Notes: generated by a model from the letters alone, not told the origin. A stretch of DNA of 50,016 bases from Acidobacteria bacterium 13_1_20CM_3_53_8 (GCA_001920415.1 MNJR01000029.1:1-50016); one strand, 5' to 3'. Counted from the stretch's first letter, positions 15,878-26,137 are shown. Program-made: numbers and translations.

Positions 15878-16923
15878 GCTTTCAGATTAAAAACAGGTTG
15901 CGTGTGGTCGTGCTCGTTCACGAGAATCTAGTGCCGCCCGAAACCCTTGAGGGTTTGAGCGAAAAACAGATTCTGGAATTCAAGACAGAGTATGACGTAA
16001 TCTCAACTATCAAAAGAATGGGGCACGACGTGCAGCCCCTTGGACTCTATAGCGATTTGGGTGTCATCTCTACAGCGATTCAAGACTATCGCCCGCACAT
16101 AGCCTTCAATCTTCTGGAAGAATTTCACGGCTACCCGCTTTTTGATCAGCACGTAGTAAGTTATCTGGAACTGATGCGACAACCATACACGGGCTGCAAT
16201 CCACGTGGATTGACGCTCGCGCACGACAAAGCGCTCTCGAAACAGATTCTCTCTTATCATAGAATTTCCGTTCCAGCCTTCGCAGTCTTCGAAATGAATC
16301 GCAAGGTTAAAAGACATGCGCGCCTGAAATTCCCGCTGCTGGTTAAATCCTTGACCGAAGAAGGCTCTGTCGGAATAGCGCGCGCATCTGTCGTCAACGA
16401 CGATGCGAAACTGAAAGAGCGAGTAGAGTTCATTCACCGTCAACTCGGCACGCACGCCATCGCCGAACAATACATAGAAGGTCGTGAGATTTACGTAGGC
16501 CTAATAGGCAATCAGAAGATGCAGACCTATGCGCCCTGGGAATTGGTCATGCAGAATCTTCCCGAAGGCGCGCCGAACATAGCCACGTTGAAAGTGAAAT
16601 GGGACCCGGCCTATCAGAAGAAGATAGGCGTGGTGACGCAGCCAGCGCACCTGACGCCGGATTTGGAAAAAAAATTGGTGCGCATCTCCAAACGCATCTA
16701 CAGGCTGCTTTTTCTGAGCGGCTACGCGCGACTGGATTATCGTTTAACTTCAGACGGCCAGCTCTATCTTTTGGAAGCGAACCCTAACCCTAACGTAGCG
16801 CACGGCGACGATTTCTCAGACTCCGCAGCCCACTGCGGCATCAGTTACGAACAGCTTTTGCAGAAGATTATGACGTTGGGATTAAGTTATAACTCTATGA
16901 GCGTGCGCCGTGGTGGCAACTGA
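15874..16923 (+). CDS. ATP-grasp ligase, D-alanine-D-alanine ligase-like
   Basis: A 349-residue protein beginning at ATG 15874, overlapping the previous stop by 4 bases. The ATP-grasp core is seen in FPLLVKSLTEEGSVGIA (nucleotide-binding loop), EQYIEGREIYVGLIGNQ and the metal-binding EANPNPNVA near residues 305-315. The N-terminal part resembles Ddl-like enzymes but the alignment is loose, so it probably ligates another carboxylate-amine pair and is not a housekeeping cell-wall ligase. Translational coupling with the metallopeptidase argues for related substrates. It is followed by a G-rich hairpin repeat and a DUF1905 gene. Confidence 0.85.
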   Translation: MSFQIKNRLRVVVLVHENLVPPETLEGLSEKQILEFKTEYDVISTIKRMGHDVQPLGLYSDLGVISTAIQDYRPHIAFNLLEEFHGYPLFDQHVVSYLELMRQPYTGCNPRGLTLAHDKALSKQILSYHRISVPAFAVFEMNRKVKRHARLKFPLLVKSLTEEGSVGIARASVVNDDAKLKERVEFIHRQLGTHAIAEQYIEGREIYVGLIGNQKMQTYAPWELVMQNLPEGAPNIATLKVKWDPAYQKKIGVVTQPAHLTPDLEKKLVRISKRIYRLLFLSGYARLDYRLTSDGQLYLLEANPNPNVAHGDDFSDSAAHCGISYEQLLQKIMTLGLSYNSMSVRRGGN

Positions 16924-16929
16924 AGAGCA

Positions 16930-17038
16930 AGAATGGAAGAAGAGGGGGAAAAGGGGAAATGGGTAAGAGGGGAAAAGGTAAAGGCTAACTGCTTTCTCCC
17001 TTTTTACCTTTTACCCTCTTCCCCTTCTTCTTTCCATC
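16930..17038. repeat. Long inverted repeat, G-rich variant of family A
   Basis: The left arm, about 16930-16984, consists of GGGGAAAAGGGGAAATGGG and GAGGGGAAAAGGTAAAG words. The right arm, about 16996-17038, has TTTTTACCTTTTACCCTCTTCCCC. One strand is almost purely purine. The companion copy lies at 38195-38288. Confidence 0.75.
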
Positions 17039-17063
17039 TTTGCTCTTAACGGAGGTTGAATTG

Positions 17064-17522
17064 ATGGCGAAAGTGGAGTTCAGTATAAAACTCGAAGCGG
17101 TTGAGAACAACAAGGTCGTGCCACGCTTCACTCTTCCGAAGAAAGAGAGCGCGAAATTCGGCACACGCGCGCGCGTCCCCGTACGCGGCACAATCAACGG
17201 CTTTCCTTTCCGCTCTTCAATCTTCCCGACGGGCACGGGCACACACTACATGGTCGTCAACCGCGAGATGCGCGAAGGCGCTCGCGTAAAAGTAGGCGAC
17301 CGCGTGAAGATAATTCTGGAAACAGACACAGCGCCGCGCACCGTCGAAGTCCCTGCGGATTTGAAGAAGGCTCTATCGAAATCAAAAAGCTTGCGGACGC
17401 GCTTTGACAAACTCGCTTACTCGCACCGCAAAGAGTACGTGCAATGGATAGAGGCGGCGAAGCGTCCAGAAACTCGCTCGCGCAGAATCGAACGTGTTCT
17501 CGCTCATCTCACGACAGAGTAA
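17064..17522 (+). CDS. DUF1905 / YdeI-like protein
   Basis: A 152-residue protein. The N-terminal beta-barrel region has GTRARVPVRGTINGFPFRSS and the GTHYMVVNREMREGARVKVG stretch typical of DUF1905. The C-terminal region has AYSHRKEYVQWIEAAKRPET, the signature of the YdeI/OmpD-associated family. The ATG at 17064 is fixed by GGAGG at 17051-17055; a longer in-frame extension upstream lacks a ribosome-binding site. The family has no settled biochemical role. It is separated from the ATP-grasp gene by a hairpin repeat and may be expressed from its own promoter or by read-through. Confidence 0.88.
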   Translation: MAKVEFSIKLEAVENNKVVPRFTLPKKESAKFGTRARVPVRGTINGFPFRSSIFPTGTGTHYMVVNREMREGARVKVGDRVKIILETDTAPRTVEVPADLKKALSKSKSLRTRFDKLAYSHRKEYVQWIEAAKRPETRSRRIERVLAHLTTE

Positions 17523-17583
17523 AGCGGAAAGCGCTAAGTTCTGGCAGATTTGTGTTACGATTATTCTCGTAGGAGAAGTTGAA

Positions 17584-18687
17584 ATGATTAAGTCTGTACA
17601 TTTCAAAAATTTCAAGGCGCTCCGAGATGCAACCCTCCCACTAAGTCGCTTTACTTTAATTGTGGGGCCTAATGGAAGCGGCAAGAGCACTGCTATGCAA
17701 GCACTTTCGATGGCATCTAATCCAAACGTAGCCTATTTTGGTGATGTGGTTACGGCGGATTTACAACGATCTAGTGATAGTATTGTAGAAATTTTAATTG
17801 ATTGGGCAGTAGACTATAGGTCTCTTGAAAGCTCGCGGGAAAGAGTTACTGATTCACGTGTATCTAGGCCACTTCAATCCACTGTATCGGTAAAAATCAA
17901 AACATGGTGGGAGCAAAAGGGTAATGCTCAGAACCGGGGCGGCCCTCAATATCAGAATGAATTTGAATATCAAAATGATTTTGCGATAGATTTTAGTCTT
18001 AAACAAGAGATTTACAAGGAATTAACAAGCTTCAAAATATTCTCTTTCGACGCACAGGCCATAACTGCACCTGTGTTAATGCAACCGAATATACAACTTG
18101 AACCGAATGGTTTTAATCTTGCCGGAGTTTTAGAGAATCTTAGAGACAGCGATCATGAAAGATTCGAGGCATTGAATGAGGAACTTGGACGATGGTTGCC
18201 GGAATTTGACCGTATTCTCTTTGAAACGCCCAAGCAAGGCCATAAAGCCTTTATGCTGCGAACGCGCGCCGGTCAACATAAGATTAAGGCTTCCGACCTT
18301 TCTCAAGGAACACTTTTCGCTTTAGCGTTTCTCACATTAGCGTACCTTCCAAATCCTCCATCAATTGTATGCTTTGAAGAGCCAGAGCGAGGTATTCATC
18401 CGCGTCTTCTACGCGAGATACGTGATGCAATGTACCGGCTTTGCTACCCGGAAGAATACGGGGACAAACGCGAGCCTGTACAGGTCATAGCGACAACACA
18501 CTCGCCTTATTTTCTTGATCTATACAAAGACTACCCGGAAGAGATTGTCATTGCGCATAAAGACGAGCAAGGGATTCACTTTGAGCGCCTGTCTGAAAAG
18601 CCTGACATCAATGAATTCCTGCAAGACGCGCCGTTAGGTGAAGTATGGTATAGCGGGATTCTTGGCGGAGTTCCAATGAAACCATGA
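17584..18687 (+). CDS. AAA-family ATPase (AAA_21/OLD-like), probable defence-module component
   Basis: A 367-residue ABC/SMC-type ATPase. It has the Walker A GPNGSGKST at 28-36, an LSQGTLFALAF signature-like segment near 239-249, the Walker B IVCFEEPERGIHPR around 261-274 and an H-loop ATTHSPYF after residue 300. The ATG is set by AGGAGA 8 bases upstream; an earlier in-frame start would read into the previous gene. Base composition is visibly more AT-rich than the flanking genes, which suggests acquisition. The stop overlaps the start of a TOPRIM-like gene by 4 bases. AAA plus TOPRIM pairs form several phage-defence systems (OLD, PARIS, AbiL); assignment here is by architecture only. Confidence 0.88.
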   Translation: MIKSVHFKNFKALRDATLPLSRFTLIVGPNGSGKSTAMQALSMASNPNVAYFGDVVTADLQRSSDSIVEILIDWAVDYRSLESSRERVTDSRVSRPLQSTVSVKIKTWWEQKGNAQNRGGPQYQNEFEYQNDFAIDFSLKQEIYKELTSFKIFSFDAQAITAPVLMQPNIQLEPNGFNLAGVLENLRDSDHERFEALNEELGRWLPEFDRILFETPKQGHKAFMLRTRAGQHKIKASDLSQGTLFALAFLTLAYLPNPPSIVCFEEPERGIHPRLLREIRDAMYRLCYPEEYGDKREPVQVIATTHSPYFLDLYKDYPEEIVIAHKDEQGIHFERLSEKPDINEFLQDAPLGEVWYSGILGGVPMKP

Positions 18688-19316
18688 AGGTGGCTATACT
18701 CAGCGAGTCTTCAGCAGATGAGTCCGCGATTAGAATTATTCTCGAAGCCCTTCTGGGTAGAGAGACAGAAGGAATAGCCTCACTTCCTTTACGCTCAAGA
18801 GGCTGGCCGTCAGTCATCCGAGTTCTTCCTACGGTCTTAAAGTATTTACATTACCGAACAGATGCCGAAGCGCTTGTTGTGATTGTGGATTCCGATGATT
18901 CCACCGTCCATCAAAGCAGCCATGATGAAGAGAATGGCGCGGACATGCTGTGTCGGCTCTGCCAACTTCGCAATGTTGTTTCTTTGGAAACGACAAGGCT
19001 CAGACCAGTTGCAGGCCGTAGCCAGATCAAAGTCGCTCTTGGTTTAGCTGTGCCTGCTATCGAAGCTTGGTATTTATGCGGCTCTGATCCGCATGTTAAT
19101 GAAGCAGCTTGGGCGAGAAGACTGCAACAAGAGCAGATTACCTATACGAGAAGAACATTGAAGGAAGATGTTTATGGCACTGAGAGGCCAACGATAGAAT
19201 TAGAAATGAAACATGCCACCAATGCGGCAAGGCAATTAATAAACGAACTATCTTTGCTTGAACAACTTTTTCCAAACGGATTCGGCTCTTTCGCGCGCGA
19301 TGTGCGTGATTGGTAA
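18684..19316 (+). CDS. TOPRIM-like (DUF4276/RloB-type) protein, partner of the AAA ATPase
   Basis: A 210-residue protein. An N-terminal strand ends in SES (E8) followed by ADE; a second strand VVIVDSDD carries D69, D71 and D72. This is the E...DxD pattern of a TOPRIM metal site. Further on, PAIEAWYLC (E127) matches the E-x-W-x-L segment common to DUF4276, RloB and OLD-nuclease TOPRIM domains. The start overlaps the ATPase stop (ATGA), so the two proteins should be made in step. It may be the nuclease effector of a two-gene immunity system in which the ATPase is the sensor. The GC content is lower than that of surrounding genes. Confidence 0.75.
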   Translation: MKVAILSESSADESAIRIILEALLGRETEGIASLPLRSRGWPSVIRVLPTVLKYLHYRTDAEALVVIVDSDDSTVHQSSHDEENGADMLCRLCQLRNVVSLETTRLRPVAGRSQIKVALGLAVPAIEAWYLCGSDPHVNEAAWARRLQQEQITYTRRTLKEDVYGTERPTIELEMKHATNAARQLINELSLLEQLFPNGFGSFARDVRDW

Positions 19317-19352
19317 ATTGCAGTATTTTAATCAGAGCTTTTAAGGTTAGCC

Positions 19353-19472
19353 ATGAGTTCTGAAAGCAGAGAGCTAACACTAATTTTCACGGCGATGACG
19401 ATATTTCTGGTCATCTGCGCTGTGGCTGTGTTCGTGTTCGTCAGGCAGTGGCTGAGGGAAAAGAAGAAGTAG
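19353..19472 (+). CDS. Possible 39-residue single-span membrane protein
   Basis: A short reading frame starts at ATG 19353, with AAGG 9 bases before. Its product has a charged N-terminus (SSESREL), one hydrophobic helix (about residues 9-30, IFTAMTIFLVICAVAVFVFV) and a basic C-terminus ending REKKK. The layout is that of a small bitopic membrane protein with the tail inside. It follows the AAA/TOPRIM pair after 36 bases and might belong to that unit. No family was recognised, and chance origin is possible. Confidence 0.45.
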   Translation: MSSESRELTLIFTAMTIFLVICAVAVFVFVRQWLREKKK

Positions 19473-19496
19473 CAAAAGTGGAAGAGTGGAATTTTT

Positions 19497-19540
19497 AGAG
19501 CCGTCGTGCAGAGCTAAGTATGGAACTACACGACGGCTCT
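19497..19540. other. Perfect 12-base hairpin between convergent genes
   Basis: Arms AGAGCCGTCGTG (19497-19508) and CACGACGGCTCT (19529-19540) are exact reverse complements. No T-run follows on either strand, so it is not a classical intrinsic terminator, although the position between convergent units fits one. Confidence 0.55.
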
Positions 19541-19580
19541 TGCCATCAATTGCGCAACACACAGAAGCGATCTGCTAGTT

Positions 19581-19649
19581 CGTAGTAGGTCAGTTTGAAA
19601 TTCTAAGCCAGTATTTATCAGTGCTCTAATTTGAAACTGACCCACTAGG
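19581..19649. mobile_element. MITE-like element (69 bases) with 22-base terminal inverted repeats and 8-base target duplication
   Basis: The ends CGTAGTAGGTCAGTTTGAA.. and ..TTGAAACTGACCCACTAGG are inverted repeats of 22 bases with three mismatches. The element is bracketed by the direct repeat TGCTAGTT (19573-19580 and 19650-19657). It codes for nothing, so a transposase elsewhere would have moved it. The right-hand duplication includes the stop codon of the ankyrin gene. Confidence 0.7.
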
Positions 19650-19651
19650 TG

Positions 19652-20974
19652 CTAGTTGTTCAGCTTGACCGCCGTTACATCTTCCAGGGCGTTGTGAATT
19701 TTCAGGTAATCAATAACCTCCTCATAGTTGTTCTCCTGCGCACGCTTCAGCGCTGTGTTGCCGTCGTGATCACGCGCGTTGATGTTGGCTCCGGCGTTGA
19801 AGAGGGCTTCCACTATCTCGACTTCATCGGCACCAGCCGCAGCCATCAGCGCGGTCTCGCCGCTATGGCTGGTCGCGTTGACGTTTGCCCCCGCGCTGAT
19901 TAAAGCCCGCACGACCTCCAGATTGCTGTACTGCGCGGCCATGATTAGAGGCGTGTCGCCGTCTGAGTCTCTGGCATTTACTCTAGCCCCCGCCGACACC
20001 AAATCCCAGACCAGCGCGGCTGTCCCGTCTTCGTCAAGACGCATGAGCGCCGTCTGCTTCCTCTTGGTTCGCGCGTTCACATCCGCGCCCGCGCCTAGAA
20101 GAACGCGAACCATGTCGCGGTTGCCGTGCATTACTGCCTCGTCCAGCGCGGTCGTCTCCGTTTCATCATCCCTCTTGCTAACGTCTGCGCCTTCCTCAAT
20201 CAATTTCTTCACGGCGGCCAGATCGTTTTCTGAAGCGGCTTTGATCAAGGGGTCGCTGGCGATGACAGCCATTGCTCCGCCCATTGTCACAGTCTCGCCG
20301 ACCTCCAGAGACGCGTCGGCGCGTTGTGCCTCGCCATCATGAAGAGCGAGTCCTCTTTGAAAGTACGACTTGAACCCGTTGGAGAAGATTGACAGCGAGT
20401 AGCTGCCCGTTCCAAGGTTCTGGAAATTGTATTGGCCGTACTCGTCCGTCGTCACAGATTGCTGCGCGCCGCTCGTTTCGTTAATGAGGGCGACGTTCGC
20501 TCCGGGTATCACAGCCCCGTTCGCGTCCATAACAGTTCCGGCGAGCGACGCACTGCCGCCGAACATGACCTGCGGGCTTGAGTTGTTAGCTTGAATAGTC
20601 TGCCGGCAAGCTACGGGTTGATCTGGCTGCGTGAGCGTCTGCGCGACTGCGGTCGAAGAAAGGCTCAGGGCTGCCGAGAAAGTCCCGGCTGCAATCTTCG
20701 ACGCGCGGCGCTTGATTCTGTAAAGTCTGCTCGGAGAGTCTGGAAGCGTCTCGGTTGTGCCGTCTGGTCGGCGGTAGTACCTTATGCACAAACGTCCGTG
20801 CGAACGTGCCACGAGTTCGAGCGCGCGCTTTCTGGTCATCTCTGAAATGTTGTTAACATGCTTGCTGCAATGAACGCAGAAGCGAACCTGATCGTTCCCC
20901 GTCATCTCGTCCCATTCGGCTTGACAGGGTGATGGAATGTTTATGCGATCAAGCAGGTCTGAAGCGTTAGACAT
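19652..20974 (-). CDS. Ankyrin-repeat protein with cysteine-rich N-terminus and carboxypeptidase-regulatory-like domain
   Basis: A 440-residue protein starting at 20974, where AGGAGA precedes the ATG; longer in-frame starts have no support. The N-terminus carries a cysteine motif (C17, C33, C36, C63 in RFCVHCSKHVNNIS and RLCIRYYRRPDG) of a kind seen ahead of other domains in Acidobacteriota and Planctomycetota. A hydrophobic segment follows (about 92-111). About 144-220 is a carboxypeptidase-regulatory/CNA-B-like beta-sandwich (GTVMDANGAVIPGANVAL). Residues 255-435 hold about six ankyrin repeats (GADVNAR, GANVNATSHSGETALMAAA). It is likely a membrane-anchored protein-interaction scaffold; partners are unknown. 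Confidence 0.85.
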   Translation of the reverse strand: MSNASDLLDRINIPSPCQAEWDEMTGNDQVRFCVHCSKHVNNISEMTRKRALELVARSHGRLCIRYYRRPDGTTETLPDSPSRLYRIKRRASKIAAGTFSAALSLSSTAVAQTLTQPDQPVACRQTIQANNSSPQVMFGGSASLAGTVMDANGAVIPGANVALINETSGAQQSVTTDEYGQYNFQNLGTGSYSLSIFSNGFKSYFQRGLALHDGEAQRADASLEVGETVTMGGAMAVIASDPLIKAASENDLAAVKKLIEEGADVSKRDDETETTALDEAVMHGNRDMVRVLLGAGADVNARTKRKQTALMRLDEDGTAALVWDLVSAGARVNARDSDGDTPLIMAAQYSNLEVVRALISAGANVNATSHSGETALMAAAGADEVEIVEALFNAGANINARDHDGNTALKRAQENNYEEVIDYLKIHNALEDVTAVKLNN

Positions 20975-21207
20975 AGGCGTTCTCCTTTCAAAAAGAAAGA
21001 CTGTTTGAGTGGAGAGCCTGGGGAGAAGCTCAAGGACTTTGCTTTGAACTCTGTGCGAGTTAAATCGCAGACCTCTGGGGATGGACTTTGATTTTGGCCT
21101 TCTGATGCAAATACTGGTTTGCGCGTTTGTCGGAAGATTCGGATTTTTACGAAAATCCTTAACGGCAAAACAGCAAGCGTCACCCTCACGTTCGCCACTC
21201 AAACAGG

Positions 21208-21293
21208 AAAGTCTGGAGTCTGGAGTCTAGAGTCTGGAGTCAGAAGAAGAAAAGCTTTCTGCCTTTGACTCCAGACTCTAGACTCCAGACTTT
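21208..21293. repeat. Long inverted repeat, family C (copy 1)
   Basis: The left arm, 21208-21242, consists of AGTCTGGAGTC and TAGAGTCTGGAGTC words. The right arm, 21266-21293, is its complement (GACTCCAGACTCTAGACTCC). It lies in the 468-base gap 20975-21442. The rest of the gap shows only a small hairpin (AAGCGAACG / CGTTTGCTT near 21352-21371) upstream of moaA. Confidence 0.85.
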
Positions 21294-21442
21294 CTACTAG
21301 CATTTAGACACTTTTTCGGGGAATTAGTTCCGAGCGGTTTAAGCGAACGCCTTGCGTGCGTTTGCTTGAAGGCTTGGAATGCTGCTGGCGCGCGTCGTAT
21401 GATTGTCTTTAATCGAATTTCCGCTCGTGGCGAAACAAGGAA

Positions 21443-22453
21443 GTGAAGGATAAGTTGACGCAGCTTCTCAAAGATTCTTACGGACGTGCTATACGCGACC
21501 TTCGCGTGTCGCTGACGGATCGCTGCAATTTCCGTTGCTTCTACTGCCTGCCGCATGGCGAGCCGCCCATAGCGCCGAAAGAACAGATGCTCTCTTACGA
21601 AGAGATAGAGTACGTGTGCGACATCTTCGTCTCGCTCGGGATAGAGAAGATTCGATTGACGGGCGGCGAGCCAATGATGCGACGCGACATTGAGACGATT
21701 ATCGAAAAGCTCGCGGCGCTAAAACCCAGCCTGCACGATCTTGCGCTTACGACCAACGGATATTTTCTTCCAGACCGCGCGCAAGGGTTGAAAGAAGCGG
21801 GGCTTGATCGCATCACTATAAGTTTGGACAGCTTAAAACAAGATGTGTTCAGGCGTATGACTGGCGTTAACGTGCTTGACCGTGTGCTCGAAGGAATTTC
21901 TTCTGCCAAGCGCGCACGACTTGATCCTATAAAAATCAACGCCGTCATCGTGCGCGGCCACAACGACGATGAAGTGGCAGACTTCGCAGCCTTTGCACGT
22001 GAGCATGATGTGAAGATGCGTTTTATCGAGTTCATGCCGCTAGATTCCGGCCACGAGTGGTCGCGGCGCGATGTTGTTTCAGGTCGAGAGATTTTCCAAA
22101 AAATCAACGAGCGTTTTCCCCTGATTCCTCTGAATGGCGCGCGCGGCTCTGAAACTTCTGCGCGCTACCGCTTCGCAGACGGCGCTTCGGGCGAGATAGG
22201 CATCATAGCGCCCGTCACAGAACCCTTCTGCGGCGCTTGCTCGCGCATACGCCTGACAGCCGACGGCCAGATAAGAACCTGCCTCTTCTCCACAATTGAG
22301 CACTCCCTGCGCGACGTTGTTCGAAGCCGAGCGACTCGCGCGGAAATCATCGAATTCATAGAATCCGTAGTGATGAAGAAAGAAGCCCGCCACTATATCA
22401 ACGACCCTGATTTTCGTCCGCCCTCGCGCACGATGAGTTTCATTGGTGGTTAA
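21443..22453 (+). CDS. moaA: GTP 3',8-cyclase MoaA
   Basis: A 336-residue radical SAM enzyme that starts molybdenum-cofactor synthesis by cyclising GTP with its partner MoaC. The N-terminal cluster cysteines are C28, C32 and C35 (CNFRCFYC). The C-terminal cluster uses C263, C266 and C280 (FCGACSR, RTCLF). It ends with the GG dipeptide needed for activity in the family. The start is GTG at 21443 after CAAGGAAG. No other moa gene is nearby. It is followed by a Uma2 gene after 18 bases. Confidence 0.96.
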   Translation: MKDKLTQLLKDSYGRAIRDLRVSLTDRCNFRCFYCLPHGEPPIAPKEQMLSYEEIEYVCDIFVSLGIEKIRLTGGEPMMRRDIETIIEKLAALKPSLHDLALTTNGYFLPDRAQGLKEAGLDRITISLDSLKQDVFRRMTGVNVLDRVLEGISSAKRARLDPIKINAVIVRGHNDDEVADFAAFAREHDVKMRFIEFMPLDSGHEWSRRDVVSGREIFQKINERFPLIPLNGARGSETSARYRFADGASGEIGIIAPVTEPFCGACSRIRLTADGQIRTCLFSTIEHSLRDVVRSRATRAEIIEFIESVVMKKEARHYINDPDFRPPSRTMSFIGG

Positions 22454-22471
22454 CTCTTCTGAGGTATCTGT

Positions 22472-23020
22472 ATGAGCACGAAAGTTGAAGCGACGATTGA
22501 TGACCTCTACAAAGTCGAAGGCAAGGCAGAGCTTGTCAACGGGGAGATTGTGAAGATGTCACCCACCGGAGGTTTGCCGAATTATGCAGCGCAGGAGATA
22601 AGTTTTTCTCTGCGCGAATACTCCAAACGAAGGAAGAAAGGCTATGCCGTCGGAGATAACGCAGCGTTTGTAGTTAATCTTCCTAACCGCAAATCGTTCA
22701 GCCCTGATGCAGCTTTTTACGTTGGCGACATCACGATGAAATTTTTTGAAGGTGCGCCCGTATTCGCCGTTGAAGTCAGGAGCGAAAGCGATTATGGCCC
22801 GAAAGCAGAACGCGCTATGGCGAAGAAGCGCGCGGACTATTTTACAGCCGGAACGCAGGTCGTCTGGGATGTTGACTTGCAGAGCGACGATGTTGTTAAA
22901 GTTTATCGTTCGAGCGATCCCAACAGCCCTAAAATTTACCGGCGTGGTGAAATGGCCGAGGCCGAGCCTGCTGTGCCGGGCTGGACAATGGCGGTTGATG
23001 ATCTCTTTGTTAAGGAGTAA
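22472..23020 (+). CDS. Uma2-family putative endonuclease (DUF820, PD-(D/E)XK fold)
   Basis: A 182-residue protein of the Uma2/DUF820 family. Key positions are ELVNGEIVKMSPTG near residues 19-32, the acidic SPDAAFYVGD at about 73-82 and the AVEVRSESD strand near 97-105, where the usual ExK appears as EVR. The C-terminal motif KRADYFTAGTQVVWDVD is typical. Members are presumed nucleases derived from or associated with mobile DNA, often in many copies, with little functional proof. It follows moaA closely and precedes the TPP riboswitch. Confidence 0.9.
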   Translation: MSTKVEATIDDLYKVEGKAELVNGEIVKMSPTGGLPNYAAQEISFSLREYSKRRKKGYAVGDNAAFVVNLPNRKSFSPDAAFYVGDITMKFFEGAPVFAVEVRSESDYGPKAERAMAKKRADYFTAGTQVVWDVDLQSDDVVKVYRSSDPNSPKIYRRGEMAEAEPAVPGWTMAVDDLFVKE

Positions 23021-23063
23021 GCTTTAGAAGCTACTTATAGATTGAAAGTTTAGAAAAGTTTTC

Positions 23064-25275
<2,212 letters not shown>

Positions 25276-25407
25276 AGGACTAAATTTTCAGTGAAGCATG
25301 AATACCTTAAGGGAAGGCATTTTCTGGATGAATTAAGCTTAGACACATTAGCTTCAATTCCATCGAAAGGTTGAGCCATGTAAAATGTAGAGTGAGGAGA
25401 AAGCGCG

Positions 25408-25659
25408 ATGGTAGAAATAATAGTAGAGATGAGCGAGGACGTGCTATCTGCATTGCGCCGCTCGCCAGATGAGTTTGCGCGCGACTTGCGTCTAGCGGCA
25501 GCGATACACTGGTACGAGCGCGGCGAAATCTCGCAGGAGAAAGCTGCTGGAATCGCCGGGCTAGACCGCACTGACTTTCTGCTGGCGCTGGCCCGTGAAA
25601 AGGCTGACGCATTTGTCGTAGATTTCGCCGACCTCGAAAAGGAACTCGAACGTGGTTGA
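25408..25659 (+). CDS. UPF0175-family antitoxin-like protein
   Basis: An 83-residue protein with the UPF0175 pattern: a short N-terminal beta segment, then RLAAAIHWYERGEISQEKAAGIAGLDRTDF, a helix-turn-helix probably used for DNA binding. These proteins commonly precede PIN-like DUF3368 genes. The next start overlaps its end by 8 bases, giving the usual antitoxin-first order. It probably neutralises and autoregulates the pair. Confidence 0.87.
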   Translation: MVEIIVEMSEDVLSALRRSPDEFARDLRLAAAIHWYERGEISQEKAAGIAGLDRTDFLLALAREKADAFVVDFADLEKELERG

Positions 25660-26137
25660 GCGCCCTGCGGTCAACGCTTCACCGCTCATCTTCCTCGCGC
25701 GCGCGGGACTTCTCGATCTACTTCAACTACTCTATGCGGAAATTGTTGTGCCCGAGGCAGTCGCAACGGAGATCAATCATCGCGGCTCAAATGATCCAAC
25801 GGCTCAAGCGATAGCCAACACTTCATGGCTAGTAGTGACGCAGACACCGCCTGTCCCGCAGCAGATTCAGGCGTGGGGACTTGGGCAAGGAGAATCATCC
25901 GTGCTTGCTTGGGCGCACGCACATCCCAGCGCTGAAGCAATCATTGATGATCTGGCGGCACGGCGTTGCGCGGCAACCTTCAGCATCCCTGTGCGCGGGA
26001 CTTTAGGATTGGTGTTGATGGCGAAGCAGAGAGGCTGTATTCCGGCAGCGCGTCCTGTTCTTGAGCAATTAAGGCAAGGCGGAATGTACTTGTCCGACCG
26101 CGTGATGAATCGTGCCTTAGCGTTAGTGGGAGAGTAA
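25652..26137 (+). CDS. DUF3368 PIN-like toxin
   Basis: A 161-residue PIN-fold protein of the DUF3368 family. The opening NASPLIFLARAGLLDLL is the conserved first strand, with Asn replacing the more usual Asp. VPEAVATEI, GQGESSVLAWA (conserved Glu) and AIIDDLAARRCA complete the acidic RNase site. It presumably cleaves RNA when not bound by the UPF0175 partner. Start is GTG at 25652, overlapping the antitoxin gene. The stop codon lies inside the left arm of a family A hairpin. Confidence 0.87.
   Translation: MVERPAVNASPLIFLARAGLLDLLQLLYAEIVVPEAVATEINHRGSNDPTAQAIANTSWLVVTQTPPVPQQIQAWGLGQGESSVLAWAHAHPSAEAIIDDLAARRCAATFSIPVRGTLGLVLMAKQRGCIPAARPVLEQLRQGGMYLSDRVMNRALALVGE

Noticed and set aside
19497-19540. 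Intrinsic terminator
   Set aside because: The stem is perfect but neither strand has a following T-run; kept only as a hairpin.
20975-21202. N-terminal extension of the ankyrin protein
   Set aside because: The ribosome-binding site AGGAGA and the conserved cysteine domain both point to the start at 20974; the extension has no recognisable content.
25652-26137. Active mobile origin for the toxin-antitoxin pair
   Set aside because: Base composition and codon use resemble neighbours and no attachment or insertion sequences flank it.
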